From contig CACNAY010000003.1 of the NCBI GenBank assembly GCA_902618555.1, forward strand, positions 1 to 57,564: a DNA stretch of 57,564 nt, written 5' to 3'. Shown here piece after piece: positions 20,611-30,807 of this stretch. Numbering within the stretch: position 1 is the stretch's first letter; each line of letters opens with the position of its first letter. The translations under genes and the position numbers were made by a program. The DNA comes from an uncultured Pelagibacteraceae bacterium. GTDB lineage: Bacteria > Pseudomonadota > Alphaproteobacteria > Pelagibacterales > Pelagibacteraceae. The notes under the pieces are model-generated. The model was not told where the DNA came from. It saw only the letters and a list, made by a program, of their open reading frames with translations, and ran no database searches.

Positions 20611-21054
20611 ATGAGGAAAATAAAAACAATATTATTTGTTTGTACTGGAAACTCTGCAAGAAGCATAATAGCGGAAAGTATTGTAAACAATAATTTCCGA
20701 AATCAATTCATCGCATTTAGTGCTGGAAGTAATCCTTCAGGGAAAATCAATCCCTACATTAAAGAGTATCTTGAAGGAAAAAAATTTAATTTAGCCACGT
20801 ATTATTCGAAAAATTTTGATGAATTTTTAAAAAATGATATTGATATTGATTACGTGATTACAGTTTGTAATAACGCCAATAAAGAAGTTTGTCCTATATG
20901 GCCCAAAAAAAAGACCATTACGCACTGGGACATCGCGGACCCTGTTGAAAAAATTAAAAAAACTAAAAATAAAGATAAAATAAATTTAATAGCTGAAGAA
21001 ACTTATAATATAATTAATGAAAAAATTAAACATTGGGTAAAAAATGAAAAGTAA
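20611..21054 (+). CDS. arsC: Arsenate reductase, low-molecular-weight phosphatase (thioredoxin) type
   Basis: ILFVCTGNSARSIIAES P-loop; VCNNANKEVCPIWP cysteine pair; HWDIADP. Confidence 0.88.
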   Translation: MRKIKTILFVCTGNSARSIIAESIVNNNFRNQFIAFSAGSNPSGKINPYIKEYLEGKKFNLATYYSKNFDEFLKNDIDIDYVITVCNNANKEVCPIWPKKKTITHWDIADPVEKIKKTKNKDKINLIAEETYNIINEKIKHWVKNEK

Positions 21055-21691
21055 AAAGATATTTATTGGTGAATTTATAGGAAGTTGTTTTTTAGTCATG
21101 ATTATTGTTGGTTCAGGTATTATGGCTCAAAATCTAACTGATGATATCGCTGTAATGTTAATAGCGAATACTTTAGCTACAGGTGCAGGATTATTTGTTC
21201 TGATTACTTCAATCGGTGATATCTCCGGCGCACATTTCAATCCTGTCGTTACTTTAGCAATGTATTTTACCAACAAGATTAAAAAAAATTTAATTATCAC
21301 TTATATCTCTGCTCAAATCTTAGGTTGCATGTTAGGGGTAATGTTAGCAAATTTTATGTTTGATCTTCCTTTGTTGCAGCTTTCACAGAAGATTAGACCT
21401 GGAATAAATATTTTTACAGCTGAGATCATTGCAACTTTTGGATTAATTTTTGTAATATTTGGATCTTTAAAGAGCGGCAAACTTGCGGTCGCTTCATCAG
21501 TAGCTACTTTTATAACAGCGGGGTATTGGTTTACCTCTTCAACTTCTTTTGCAAATCCAGCGGTAGCAATCGCAAGAACTTTTACAGACACATTTACTGG
21601 AATTAATTACTTAAATACTCCTAGCTATATCATTGCTGAGATGCTTGGTGGAATATTGGCTGTCTATTTAATCAGAAAAATTATTTTGTAA
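21044..21691 (+). CDS. MIP family aquaporin/aquaglyceroporin (AqpS-like by context)
   Basis: GAHFNPVVTLAMY and SFANPAVAIARTFTDTF half-helix motifs; overlaps arsC. Confidence 0.88.
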   Translation: MKSKKIFIGEFIGSCFLVMIIVGSGIMAQNLTDDIAVMLIANTLATGAGLFVLITSIGDISGAHFNPVVTLAMYFTNKIKKNLIITYISAQILGCMLGVMLANFMFDLPLLQLSQKIRPGINIFTAEIIATFGLIFVIFGSLKSGKLAVASSVATFITAGYWFTSSTSFANPAVAIARTFTDTFTGINYLNTPSYIIAEMLGGILAVYLIRKIIL

Positions 21692-21700
21692 TTGGAGGCC

Positions 21701-21729
21701 AGCCCAAGGAAATATTGATACCTTGGGCT
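21701..21729. other. Perfect 9-bp hairpin in convergent intergenic gap (terminator or ncRNA element)
   Basis: AGCCCAAGG-aaatattgata-CCTTGGGCT. Confidence 0.6.
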
Positions 21730-21831
21730 GATGGGCTAATTAATTAACAACACAGTTGGGAGACTGATAATCAGTTAATAATATATAAATGCTAAAAAAA
21801 TATTTAAATTAAGTTAAAGATTTATTAATTT

Positions 21832-23337
21832 TCAAGAATAAATGATATTGGAGTCGACATTCATCTCTCTTGCCAGGTTTTTAAGTCTTTTAGTTACTTG
21901 TTTTGAGACAATATCGCTATGATTGTTAGGTATTTTCAAAAAAATAGTCTTATTTCTTTTATAAATTTTAAATTCATCTAACAACAAAGAAGACATGCTA
22001 GTGAGTGACTCTGCTAATCTTAAAGCAGATCCCACTTGCTTTGAGGATAAAATTTCGTTGTTATTTAATAAGGATAAAAACTGATAATTCGGATTATATT
22101 TTAAGCCACAATGTCTCCAAAAACTTGCTGATGCAACTTTTACTCTATCTCTATGTTCTAGTTTTAGTAATGGAGTATTTAACACTTCCATAAAAACTAA
22201 TTCTGCTTTTTGAAAAGCTCCTAGGCCCCAATCCATTTTACTTAAGATGCAAGCCAAGGTTAGTAATCTTCGATTAAAATATTCGTTGTCTTCAAATAAT
22301 GGTGAAATAAAATTAAAATATTTCTCAAAACTCTTTCCATAGTCCCCTTTTTTAAAAGATATACCGTCAGTTTTTAATTTGAAAATTTCATCCTCGCTCA
22401 TTCCTTGGTTTATAATTGTATTCATATGTCCCTCTCTCAGTCCACTGATTGAGCAAATAACTTTTGAGGGGCTTGCTGCTTCAATTATTTCGTTTAGTAT
22501 TATAGAGCTAAAAGGTAAATAGGGAGTTCTAGATTTAGTAATATATTCCATTGATTTCAAAGATGATTTATTAAATTTTGAAATTCTATTTAAGTATTTT
22601 ACTGCTACATCTTTTGAGAGTTTATATTGATGCAAAATATGTAATGGGTGTTTTTCTTTAAAGAGATGATATTTAAATAATGATCTCCAAGTCCCTCCTA
22701 CCAAATAAATATTTTTAAATTTCTTTTTAGAAAGCCATTTTTCATCTCTTAAAAGTTTTCTAACATATTTTCCCAAATTTCTTTTTTTTATAATAGGATT
22801 ATTTTCAAGTCTTAATACTCCAAGAGGTAAAGAGGTTGTTTCAAAAATTTGATTTTTAGAAACTCTGGCAAGTTCTAAACTTCCACCTCCTAAATCTGCA
22901 ACTAATCCATCTACTTCATCAAATCCTACCATTACACCATTTGCTGATGTTCTTGCTTCTTCCTCGCCAGATAATACTAGTGGTTTTTTATTAAATATTT
23001 TTTCAATTTCTCTTAAAAATTCACTTGCATCAGTGGCCTCTCTAAAAGCTGCTGTTGCAATAATTTCTAAATCTTGAACGTCTGAAATATCTAAAATTTC
23101 TTTAAATCTATTTAGAACTTTTAAAGAACCTTTAATTCCATCGGGATTTAGTTTTTTAGATTTATCTAAATTTTTTCCAAGTTTGCAAACTGCTTTTTCA
23201 TTAAAGACTGGGATTGGAGAAATTTTAAAATTATCGTATATGAGCATTCTTACTGAATTTGATCCAAGATCTATTATGGCTTGCTTAGACTTTTTATTAG
23301 ACTGAAATTTAAAAAGATTTTTTAATTCTGGTTTCAT
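21832..23337 (-). CDS. ppx: Exopolyphosphatase (Ppx/GppA family)
   Basis: AIIDLGSNSVRMLIYD, ATAAFREATD, VADLGGGSLELA. Confidence 0.93.
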   Translation of the reverse strand: MKPELKNLFKFQSNKKSKQAIIDLGSNSVRMLIYDNFKISPIPVFNEKAVCKLGKNLDKSKKLNPDGIKGSLKVLNRFKEILDISDVQDLEIIATAAFREATDASEFLREIEKIFNKKPLVLSGEEEARTSANGVMVGFDEVDGLVADLGGGSLELARVSKNQIFETTSLPLGVLRLENNPIIKKRNLGKYVRKLLRDEKWLSKKKFKNIYLVGGTWRSLFKYHLFKEKHPLHILHQYKLSKDVAVKYLNRISKFNKSSLKSMEYITKSRTPYLPFSSIILNEIIEAASPSKVICSISGLREGHMNTIINQGMSEDEIFKLKTDGISFKKGDYGKSFEKYFNFISPLFEDNEYFNRRLLTLACILSKMDWGLGAFQKAELVFMEVLNTPLLKLEHRDRVKVASASFWRHCGLKYNPNYQFLSLLNNNEILSSKQVGSALRLAESLTSMSSLLLDEFKIYKRNKTIFLKIPNNHSDIVSKQVTKRLKNLAREMNVDSNIIYS

Positions 23338-25460
23338 TTTACTAATCTTAAATTTTGAGGTTTAGCTCTTAAAATTGACTTACCACGACCTGATAAACTT
23401 GGGTTCTTCATGAAATAGGAATGTGCGGAAAAGCCTTTTTCTTGTTCTTTATGATAGTTTCCCAAACTATCTAAATACCATGTTTCTGATTTATCTTTAA
23501 AGTTAGCTAACATAATTTGATCTAAAATTTGCTCATGCACAGTATTGTTTTCTATCGGAATTATAATTTCAATTCTTCTATCTAAATTTCTAGGCATTAA
23601 ATCTGCAGATGAAATATATACCTGATTCTCTCGAGAGGGCATAGAACTACCATTTGCAAAACAATAAATTCTTGAGTGTTCTAAAAATCTGCCAATAAGG
23701 CTTTTTACTTTTATATTTTCAGATTGACCTTTAATTCCAGGTCTTAAGCAACACACTCCTCTTACTGATAAATTTATTTTTACTCCTGCGTTTGAAGCTT
23801 CATAAAATTTCTTAATAATTCCAGGGTCTACAAGAGAATTCATTTTTGCCCATATTTCTGCAGGTTTTCCTTTACTTGCATTTACAATTTCATTTTCAAT
23901 TTTTTCTTCAAAAAAATTCCTGCTATTTAATGGAGACATAAAAATTTTATTCAATTTTTTTGGTTTTGCATAACCAGTTACATAATTGAAAAATTTTTCG
24001 ACATCTTTGGCCAAGTCTTGATTAGAGCTAAACAGTGATAAGTCAGTATAAATTTTTGCGTTAATTGGATGATAGTTTCCTGTACCTAAGTGAACATAGC
24101 TTCGCGTTTTAGCTCCTTCTTTTCTTAAAACTAAACTTGCCTTTGCATGCGTTTTATATTTTGCGAATCCGTAAACAATTTGAACGCCAGCTTTCTCTAG
24201 TTTCCTAGATAATTCAATATTAGCTTCCTCATCAAATCGAGCTTTTATTTCTATTACGGCTGTAACAACTTTTCCGTTTTCTGCTGCTCTACTTAGTGCT
24301 TTTACGATAGGAGAGTCAGGTGTGGTTCGATACAAAGTTTGTTTGATACCGATAACTTTGGGATCTTTTGCTGCAGCTTCTAAAAATTGAATTACTACAT
24401 CAAAAGTTTCAAAAGGGTGGTGTACAACAAAATCTTTACTTCTTATAGCTGAAAAAAATTTATCATCAAATTCCTTCAATCTTTCAACTTCTCTAGGATT
24501 AAACTTTTTAAATCTCAGCTTTGGATCTTTCTTTTTACAAATTTCATCTATATCTTGTATTCCAACCAATCCTTCAACCTCATAAATATGATCTTCATCC
24601 ATTTTAAATTTTTTTGAAATAAAATTTAAAAGTTTTTTGTTTGAATTAGTGATTACTTCGAGTTTAACTACGTTTCCCCTTCTTCTTTTCTTAATTGCTT
24701 TTTCAAAATATCTCACAAGATCAGCAGCTTCATCATCTATTTCAATTTCGCTGTCTCTAATTATTTTAAACTGCAAACTTGCCTCGATATTATGGTCTGG
24801 AAATATTTCATTAGCAAATTTACAAATTACGTCATCAATTGTGACAAATTCATTTATTGTTTCAGAATTGTTTAGAGATACAAATTTTGGAAGTGCTCTT
24901 GGTATAACTATAATTGCATTTAGTTCTCTTTTTTTTTTTATTCTAGTCATTCTTAGTAAAATTGCTTGGCCTTTATTTGGTATAAAAGGAAAGGGATGTG
25001 ATGGGTCAATGGCAGTAGGTGTTATTATAGGATAAATTGTTTCCTGAAAATATTCTCTTAGATACATAAGATCCTTCTTATTTAGTTCTGACATTTTTCG
25101 AATGAAAATTTTTTCTTTCGATAGCTCTTTTTTCAACTCTAGGAATGCTTCGTTTTGCTTCTTTAATAGATCTTTAGTTTTTAATACGACCCTATTCAAT
25201 TGATCCTCTGCAGTTAATCCATCTGCGCTTAATTCGTCAAAACCATCTTTAATTTGATTAAAAAGTCCAGCGACTCTTACCATAAAAAATTCATCTAAAT
25301 TTGTACCTGCGATTGATAAAAATTTTACTCTTTCAAATAGAGGATTTGTTTTATCTTTTGATTCTTCTAAAACACGATCATTAAACTGAAGCCAAGATAA
25401 TTCTCTGTTTATGAGTTGATTGCTAATATTAGCGTTTTCTGAAAATGATGCTTTCGACAT
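23334..25460 (-). CDS. ppk: Polyphosphate kinase 1
   Basis: NRELSWLQFNDRVLEES, GTNLDEFFMVRVAG, HPFETFDVV, KTHAKASLV, YVHLGTGNYHP. Confidence 0.97.
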   Translation of the reverse strand: MSKASFSENANISNQLINRELSWLQFNDRVLEESKDKTNPLFERVKFLSIAGTNLDEFFMVRVAGLFNQIKDGFDELSADGLTAEDQLNRVVLKTKDLLKKQNEAFLELKKELSKEKIFIRKMSELNKKDLMYLREYFQETIYPIITPTAIDPSHPFPFIPNKGQAILLRMTRIKKKRELNAIIVIPRALPKFVSLNNSETINEFVTIDDVICKFANEIFPDHNIEASLQFKIIRDSEIEIDDEAADLVRYFEKAIKKRRRGNVVKLEVITNSNKKLLNFISKKFKMDEDHIYEVEGLVGIQDIDEICKKKDPKLRFKKFNPREVERLKEFDDKFFSAIRSKDFVVHHPFETFDVVIQFLEAAAKDPKVIGIKQTLYRTTPDSPIVKALSRAAENGKVVTAVIEIKARFDEEANIELSRKLEKAGVQIVYGFAKYKTHAKASLVLRKEGAKTRSYVHLGTGNYHPINAKIYTDLSLFSSNQDLAKDVEKFFNYVTGYAKPKKLNKIFMSPLNSRNFFEEKIENEIVNASKGKPAEIWAKMNSLVDPGIIKKFYEASNAGVKINLSVRGVCCLRPGIKGQSENIKVKSLIGRFLEHSRIYCFANGSSMPSRENQVYISSADLMPRNLDRRIEIIIPIENNTVHEQILDQIMLANFKDKSETWYLDSLGNYHKEQEKGFSAHSYFMKNPSLSGRGKSILRAKPQNLRLVK

Positions 25461-25482
25461 ATTTAAATGTTAAATTAAAAAT

Positions 25483-26007
25483 ATGTTTAAATTATATGCG
25501 ATGAGACATGCTAAATCTAGTTGGGATTTTCCAGATTTAGATGATCATGACAGGCCATTGAATAAAAGAGGGGAAAATTCAGCAAAATTAATTTGTGAAT
25601 TTTTTATTAAAAAGAAGTTAAAATTTGATTTAGTTTATTGCTCATCCTCAAAAAGGACAATACAAACATTAAATATATTGTCAGAAAAAATCAGTTTTAA
25701 GAAAATTATTAAAAAAAAAGCGCTTTATCATGCTAGTGAGGATGAAATTATTCATATCTTAAAACAAACAGTTGATAATTATAAAACTTTACTTTTAATC
25801 AATCATGAACCTTCAATTAGTGAACTCATAAATCGAATCTGTCTTAAAGAAAACTCCGAACAATTTGAAAATTTAAAAAGAAAATTTCCTACTGCAGCCG
25901 TTGCTGAAGTAAGTTTTAATTTCAATGATTGGGAAAAGTTATCAAAAGTTAAAGGAAAATTAATATCATTTATAAAGCCAAAAGATCTTCAAACATCTAA
26001 GGAATAG
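25483..26007 (+). CDS. SixA-like histidine phosphatase
   Basis: LYAMRHAKSSWDFPDLDDHDRPLNKRG, LLINHEPSISEL. Confidence 0.85.
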   Translation: MFKLYAMRHAKSSWDFPDLDDHDRPLNKRGENSAKLICEFFIKKKLKFDLVYCSSSKRTIQTLNILSEKISFKKIIKKKALYHASEDEIIHILKQTVDNYKTLLLINHEPSISELINRICLKENSEQFENLKRKFPTAAVAEVSFNFNDWEKLSKVKGKLISFIKPKDLQTSKE

Positions 26008-26672
26008 CCAGCAGATCTTACTGTTCTGATAAGATCTTTCTTGCCATCAATATTTATTGCTTTTCTTAGTCTTCTTATATGAACATCTATAGTTCTGGAC
26101 TCAACATAAATATCATCTCCCCATACAGAATTTAGAAGTTGCTCACGCGAATATACTCTTTTTGGATTCTTTATTAAAAAATCAATTAGTTTAAATTCGG
26201 TTGGGCCGACTATAACTTGTTTATCTGCTCTATAAACTCTTCGTTGAACTCTATCTACTTTAAGATCCTCAAATACTACAACATCAGCGGCAACACTTGG
26301 TTTAGATCTCTTTAATAAAGCGTTAACTCTTGCAATAAGTTCTTTTTGGCTGAATGGCTTAGTTACGTAGTCATCAGCTCCTGTTTCAAATCCTTTAAGT
26401 TTGTCTTCTTCCTCACCTTTGGCTGTTAACATAATGATTGGGATATTTTTGTGAAGATTGCTTCTTTTCAAATTTTTACAGACTTCAACACCTGAAATAT
26501 CTGGCAACATCCAATCTAATAAAATTAAATCAGGATTTTTTTCCTTTATATTTCTAATAGCGTCTTCTCCATTGACTGCATAATCAACTTTGTGACCCTC
26601 TTTTTCTAAATTGTATTTAAGTAAAGTTACGATGGGTATTTCATCTTCAACAATGAATAAATTTGCCCTCAT
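25989..26672 (-). CDS. phoB: Phosphate regulon response regulator PhoB
   Basis: OmpR-type receiver (LLDWMLPDISG, GADDYVTKPF) plus winged-helix DNA-binding domain; in phoB-phoU-pst context. Confidence 0.93.
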   Translation of the reverse strand: MRANLFIVEDEIPIVTLLKYNLEKEGHKVDYAVNGEDAIRNIKEKNPDLILLDWMLPDISGVEVCKNLKRSNLHKNIPIIMLTAKGEEEDKLKGFETGADDYVTKPFSQKELIARVNALLKRSKPSVAADVVVFEDLKVDRVQRRVYRADKQVIVGPTEFKLIDFLIKNPKRVYSREQLLNSVWGDDIYVESRTIDVHIRRLRKAINIDGKKDLIRTVRSAGYSLDV

Positions 26673-27352
26673 TATCCTTTTGGTCGGTCTCCCTCTAAAT
26701 AATCTCCTGTAATCAGAAAATAAACTTGCTCTGCAATATTGGTTGCATGATCTCCAATCCTCTCAATATTTTTAAGCATGAAAAGTAGTTGGGTTACTTT
26801 TTGTACATCGTTTTTATTTTTTTCTAAATGCTTTACTGCAGCTTCCATATTAGAATTAGTCATTTGATCTATTTCTTCATCAGAATTCCAAACATTTTCT
26901 GCTGTATCTTTAGCTCTATGTAAATACGAATTTAAAACTGCATTGACTTGTTTTGATGCTTTTAAACCAGCTATTTCGAAATTTTTAGTAATATCATTAG
27001 GTAAATCAGTTCCAATTTTAGTTAATCGTTTTGAGATGTTTTTTGCTAAATCACCAATTCTCTCTAAGTCTGAAGAAACTTTTAAGGCAACAACTGTTTC
27101 TCTTAAATCTATTGCCATAGGTTGCCTTAAGGCAATCAAATTTACAACTTGCTCTTCTATATTTATTTCATACTTATCAGTCAATTCGTCATCTTTGATA
27201 GATTTTTCTGCTAAACTAATGTCTTTTTTAACTAAAGATTGAATAGTGTTTTCAAGCTGTTTCTCAACTCCAGTTCCCATTTTCACTATTGTATCTTTTA
27301 ATAACTGAAGTTGCTCTTCGTAAGATTTTACAATGTGCGGTTTTTCACTCAT
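26672..27352 (-). CDS. phoU: Phosphate transport system regulator PhoU
   Basis: Two helical repeats with LRQPMAIDLRETV, SDLERIGDLAKNI, ERIGDHATNIAE. Confidence 0.95.
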   Translation of the reverse strand: MSEKPHIVKSYEEQLQLLKDTIVKMGTGVEKQLENTIQSLVKKDISLAEKSIKDDELTDKYEINIEEQVVNLIALRQPMAIDLRETVVALKVSSDLERIGDLAKNISKRLTKIGTDLPNDITKNFEIAGLKASKQVNAVLNSYLHRAKDTAENVWNSDEEIDQMTNSNMEAAVKHLEKNKNDVQKVTQLLFMLKNIERIGDHATNIAEQVYFLITGDYLEGDRPKG

Positions 27353-28107
27353 TAACCAAACCTTCCTGTAATATAATCCTGAGTTTGCTGATTATCAGGA
27401 TTTTTAAATATTTTATCTGTTGGTCCAAATTCTATAAGTTTTCCCAAATGAAAGAAACCTGTTTTTTGAGATACCCTAGCTGCTTGTGACATTGAGTGGG
27501 TAACTATCACAATTGTGACCTCTTTTTTAAGATCATCTATAAGTTCTTCAATTTGAGCTGTTGCTATTGGGTCAAGCGCTGAACATGGTTCGTCCATAAG
27601 AATCACTTCTGGACTTACAGATATAGCTCTAGCAATACATAGTCGTTGCTGTTGACCTCCTGATAAACCAGTTCCGATTTCATCAAGTCTATCTTTAACT
27701 TCGTTCCACAAGGCAGCTTTTTTCAAACTTGTTTCAACTATTTGATCCATTTCTTCTTTGCTCTGTGCAATACCGTGAATAGTAGGACCATAAGCTACAT
27801 TTTCATAAATTGTTTTAGGGAATGGATTGGGTTTTTGAAAAACCATACCAACGTTCTCCCTAAGTCTCACAACATCTAACTTTCTTGAATTCAGTTCTAG
27901 GTTGTCCATTTTAATACTGCCTTCAACTCTACAAATTTCTATGACGTCGTTCATCCTGTTCAAGCATCTTAAGAAAGTAGACTTTCCACACCCAGATGGT
28001 CCAATTAAAGCTGTAACTTCTTTTTCTGCTATATCTATAGAGACGTCAAATAATGCCTGTTTGGATCCGTAATAAACATTTACATTTTCCGCTTTTATTT
28101 TACTCAT
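27352..28107 (-). CDS. pstB: Phosphate ABC transporter ATP-binding protein
   Basis: [34 protein letters not shown]. Confidence 0.97.
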   Translation of the reverse strand: MSKIKAENVNVYYGSKQALFDVSIDIAEKEVTALIGPSGCGKSTFLRCLNRMNDVIEICRVEGSIKMDNLELNSRKLDVVRLRENVGMVFQKPNPFPKTIYENVAYGPTIHGIAQSKEEMDQIVETSLKKAALWNEVKDRLDEIGTGLSGGQQQRLCIARAISVSPEVILMDEPCSALDPIATAQIEELIDDLKKEVTIVIVTHSMSQAARVSQKTGFFHLGKLIEFGPTDKIFKNPDNQQTQDYITGRFG

Positions 28108-29379
28108 TTAACTCCATTTCTTTTCAAATTTGTGTCTAACGATTTGAGCTGCCAAGTTCATTAAAATTAAAAAAGCTAGAAGCACCATAATACATGCAGA
28201 TACTTTTTCAACAAAACCCCTCTCAGCACTTTCTGACCATATATATATCTGAACTGGTAAACTTGCAGCAGGATCAACTGGCGTACCAGGTATTGTATTC
28301 ACAAAAGCAACCATTCCTATTAAAATTAAAGGGGCTGTTTCCCCTAAAGCTTGAGCCAAGCCAATTATCGTTCCAGATAAAGTTCCAGGCATTGATAGTG
28401 GCACAGTATGATGCATGGTTGTTTGCATATTACTTGCACCCATCGCTAAAGCAGCTTCTCTTATACTTGGGGGAACAGCTTTTAAAGAAGCTCTTGCAGC
28501 AATAATTATTGTTGGTAATGTCATAAGAGACAAAGTAATTCCTCCAACAAGTGGTGTCGATCTTGGTAAATTAAAAACTGCTAATAAAACACCAAGACCT
28601 AGCAAACCAAATACTATCGATGGAACAGCTGCTAAATTATTAATGTTTACTTCTATAAAATCTGTAAATTTATTTTTTGGTGCGAATTCCTCGAGATAAA
28701 TTGCAGCTAACACTGCAACAGGAAATGAAAACGCTAAACATACTAGTATACTAAAAACTGTTCCCATAAACGAGCTAGCTATACCTGCTAGTTCTGCCTC
28801 TCTTGAATCAGGACTTGTAAAAAAACTAATGTTAAACTCTGATAAAATATCTCCTCTTTCATTAAGCATATCGTAAATCTGCAACTGGTAATCATTTACT
28901 CTTCTATTCTCCTCAGGAATATCTCTTGGATAATTTCCCTTATGAACTTGATCAACATCATCAGAAGCTGTTAATTTTATGGGCACTATTTTACCTAGAT
29001 AGTCTGGATTTTTTAAAAGTAGATCTTTAACCTCTGCCTCATATTTATACGAAACCATTTGTATCAATTGACGATCCTCTTCTTCAGGAAGTCCAGGATC
29101 TAATGAGGTCATAGCTTTGTAAGCAACATCATAATAGTCTGCATTTTCTAAATCATCTTTTGATGGGCTTTCTGCATCGATTAAAAGTAATTCTTTATCA
29201 TAATGAACTTCTGTTACTATCCAAGTTTTTTGGAAAGCTGAGTAACCTTTTGAAAATATCTGAAACATAAAAACTGCTAAAAAGCTTAAAGCTAATCCTA
29301 TAGCTATTTTGCCATACCATTGAAATCTTCTTTCAGCGTTATATCTTTTTTTTAATAAATTTTTCTTAAAACTATTCAT
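28108..29379 (-). CDS. pstA: Phosphate ABC transporter permease PstA
   Basis: LAAVPSIVFGLLGLGVLL, permease domain, long periplasmic N-terminal insert. Start placed at MNSFKK (29379); it overlaps the pstC stop (ATGAATAG). Confidence 0.93.
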   Translation of the reverse strand: MNSFKKNLLKKRYNAERRFQWYGKIAIGLALSFLAVFMFQIFSKGYSAFQKTWIVTEVHYDKELLLIDAESPSKDDLENADYYDVAYKAMTSLDPGLPEEEDRQLIQMVSYKYEAEVKDLLLKNPDYLGKIVPIKLTASDDVDQVHKGNYPRDIPEENRRVNDYQLQIYDMLNERGDILSEFNISFFTSPDSREAELAGIASSFMGTVFSILVCLAFSFPVAVLAAIYLEEFAPKNKFTDFIEVNINNLAAVPSIVFGLLGLGVLLAVFNLPRSTPLVGGITLSLMTLPTIIIAARASLKAVPPSIREAALAMGASNMQTTMHHTVPLSMPGTLSGTIIGLAQALGETAPLILIGMVAFVNTIPGTPVDPAASLPVQIYIWSESAERGFVEKVSACIMVLLAFLILMNLAAQIVRHKFEKKWS

Positions 29380-30748
29380 ATTTTTCCCTATATTTTTTAA
29401 CAACTGAAAGAGCGATTACATTTAAGAGTAAAGTTACTATAAATAAAGATATTCCTAATGCAAAAGCTGATTGAGTTTTTGGATCTCCAAATTGTTGGTC
29501 TCCAATTAAAATTACTACAATTTGCGCTGTAATGGTAGAAGTTGACTCAAGTGGATTCATTGTAAGATTAGCCGCTAGTCCTGAGGCCATTACAACAATC
29601 ATTGTTTCTCCTACCGCTCTCGATACTGCTAAAAGTATCGAACCTACGATACCAGGTAGGGCTGCTGGAAAAATTACTTTTTTTACAGTTTCAGATTTTG
29701 TTGCGCCCATTGCGTAACTCCCATCTCTTAAATTTTGAGGTACTGCCGTCATAACGTCATCGCTTAGACTTGAAATAAAAGGAATTATCATTACTCCCAT
29801 AACTGCTCCTGCAGCTAAAGCGCTCTCCGCTGAAACTTCTAAACCCATAGCGTTACCAATTTCTTTAACAAAAGGACCGACGGTTAAAGCTGCAAAAAAA
29901 CCATATACCACTGTTGGAATACCAGCTAAAATCTCAATAATAGGTTTCGCATATTTTCTTATGCCTCTTCCAGCATACTCAGATAGATATATCCCACTCA
30001 GCAAACCTATGGGGATGGCAACACACATTGCAATAAAAGCAATAAAAAAAGTTCCAGCAAATAAAGGCACAGCTCCGAAAGCATCCTTCATTAATTCAGG
30101 ATCTGGTTGGCCATCTCTTACAAAAGTTTTAGCAGGATACCAATGAGTTCCGAATATAAAGTCAAAGATTTTTACTGCTTGAAAAAACCTAATCGCTTCG
30201 AATAAAAGTGAAAAAACTATTCCGATTGTAACTAAAACTGCGCCTAATGATGCAACAAATAACACCCATTTAAGAAAAATTTCTACTGGTTCTCTCATTC
30301 GATCATTTTTCTGAACAGATCTATACGCAAAACTCAGAGAGAAAATTAAAATTGCTAAAATAATTGCTACTTTAGCGCTGTTAGCTATTCCTTTTAATTG
30401 AATGTACTTATTAGCAGACTCATCTAGAAAATTAGTAATATTTCCCGTGTAAGTTCCTGCGGCTAATGCTTTAACCTTTGTGTAAATAAGCTGAAGCTCG
30501 TTTTTGGTTAAGTTCTGATCAGTGTAATCTTGTAAAATAAATGTTTTAACTATTGATGGTTCAAAAACTGACCAAAGAGCAAAAATTATTAATGCTGGTG
30601 CAGCACACCAAGCAGCTAAATAATATCCATAAAATTTTGGTAATGCCGTAAGTCTTTGTGATGATTGAATAACTAGAGCTTTTTTTCTACCGAAATAATA
30701 ACTTGTGAAAGCTAAGAGAATAATAAAAGTTACAAGTATTAAATTCAT
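29372..30748 (-). CDS. pstC: Phosphate ABC transporter permease PstC
   Basis: LAGIPTVVYGFFAALTV, SRAVGETMIVVMASG. Confidence 0.95.
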   Translation of the reverse strand: MNLILVTFIILLAFTSYYFGRKKALVIQSSQRLTALPKFYGYYLAAWCAAPALIIFALWSVFEPSIVKTFILQDYTDQNLTKNELQLIYTKVKALAAGTYTGNITNFLDESANKYIQLKGIANSAKVAIILAILIFSLSFAYRSVQKNDRMREPVEIFLKWVLFVASLGAVLVTIGIVFSLLFEAIRFFQAVKIFDFIFGTHWYPAKTFVRDGQPDPELMKDAFGAVPLFAGTFFIAFIAMCVAIPIGLLSGIYLSEYAGRGIRKYAKPIIEILAGIPTVVYGFFAALTVGPFVKEIGNAMGLEVSAESALAAGAVMGVMIIPFISSLSDDVMTAVPQNLRDGSYAMGATKSETVKKVIFPAALPGIVGSILLAVSRAVGETMIVVMASGLAANLTMNPLESTSTITAQIVVILIGDQQFGDPKTQSAFALGISLFIVTLLLNVIALSVVKKYREKYE

Positions 30749-30765
30749 ATTGAGCTTCCAGAGAT

Positions 30766-30792
30766 AAAAAGGGGGTAAAATACCCCCTTTTT
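30766..30792 (-). terminator. Intrinsic terminator/attenuator between pstS and pstC
   Basis: AAAAAGGGGG-taaaata-CCCCCTTTTT perfect 10-bp stem; T tract in either orientation. Confidence 0.88.
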
Positions 30793-30807
30793 GTTTAATT
30801 GATACTA

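Noticed and set aside
28700-29379. Unusually long N-terminal/periplasmic region in PstA (and long PstC)
   Set aside because: Extended PstA/PstC versions are common in alphaproteobacteria.
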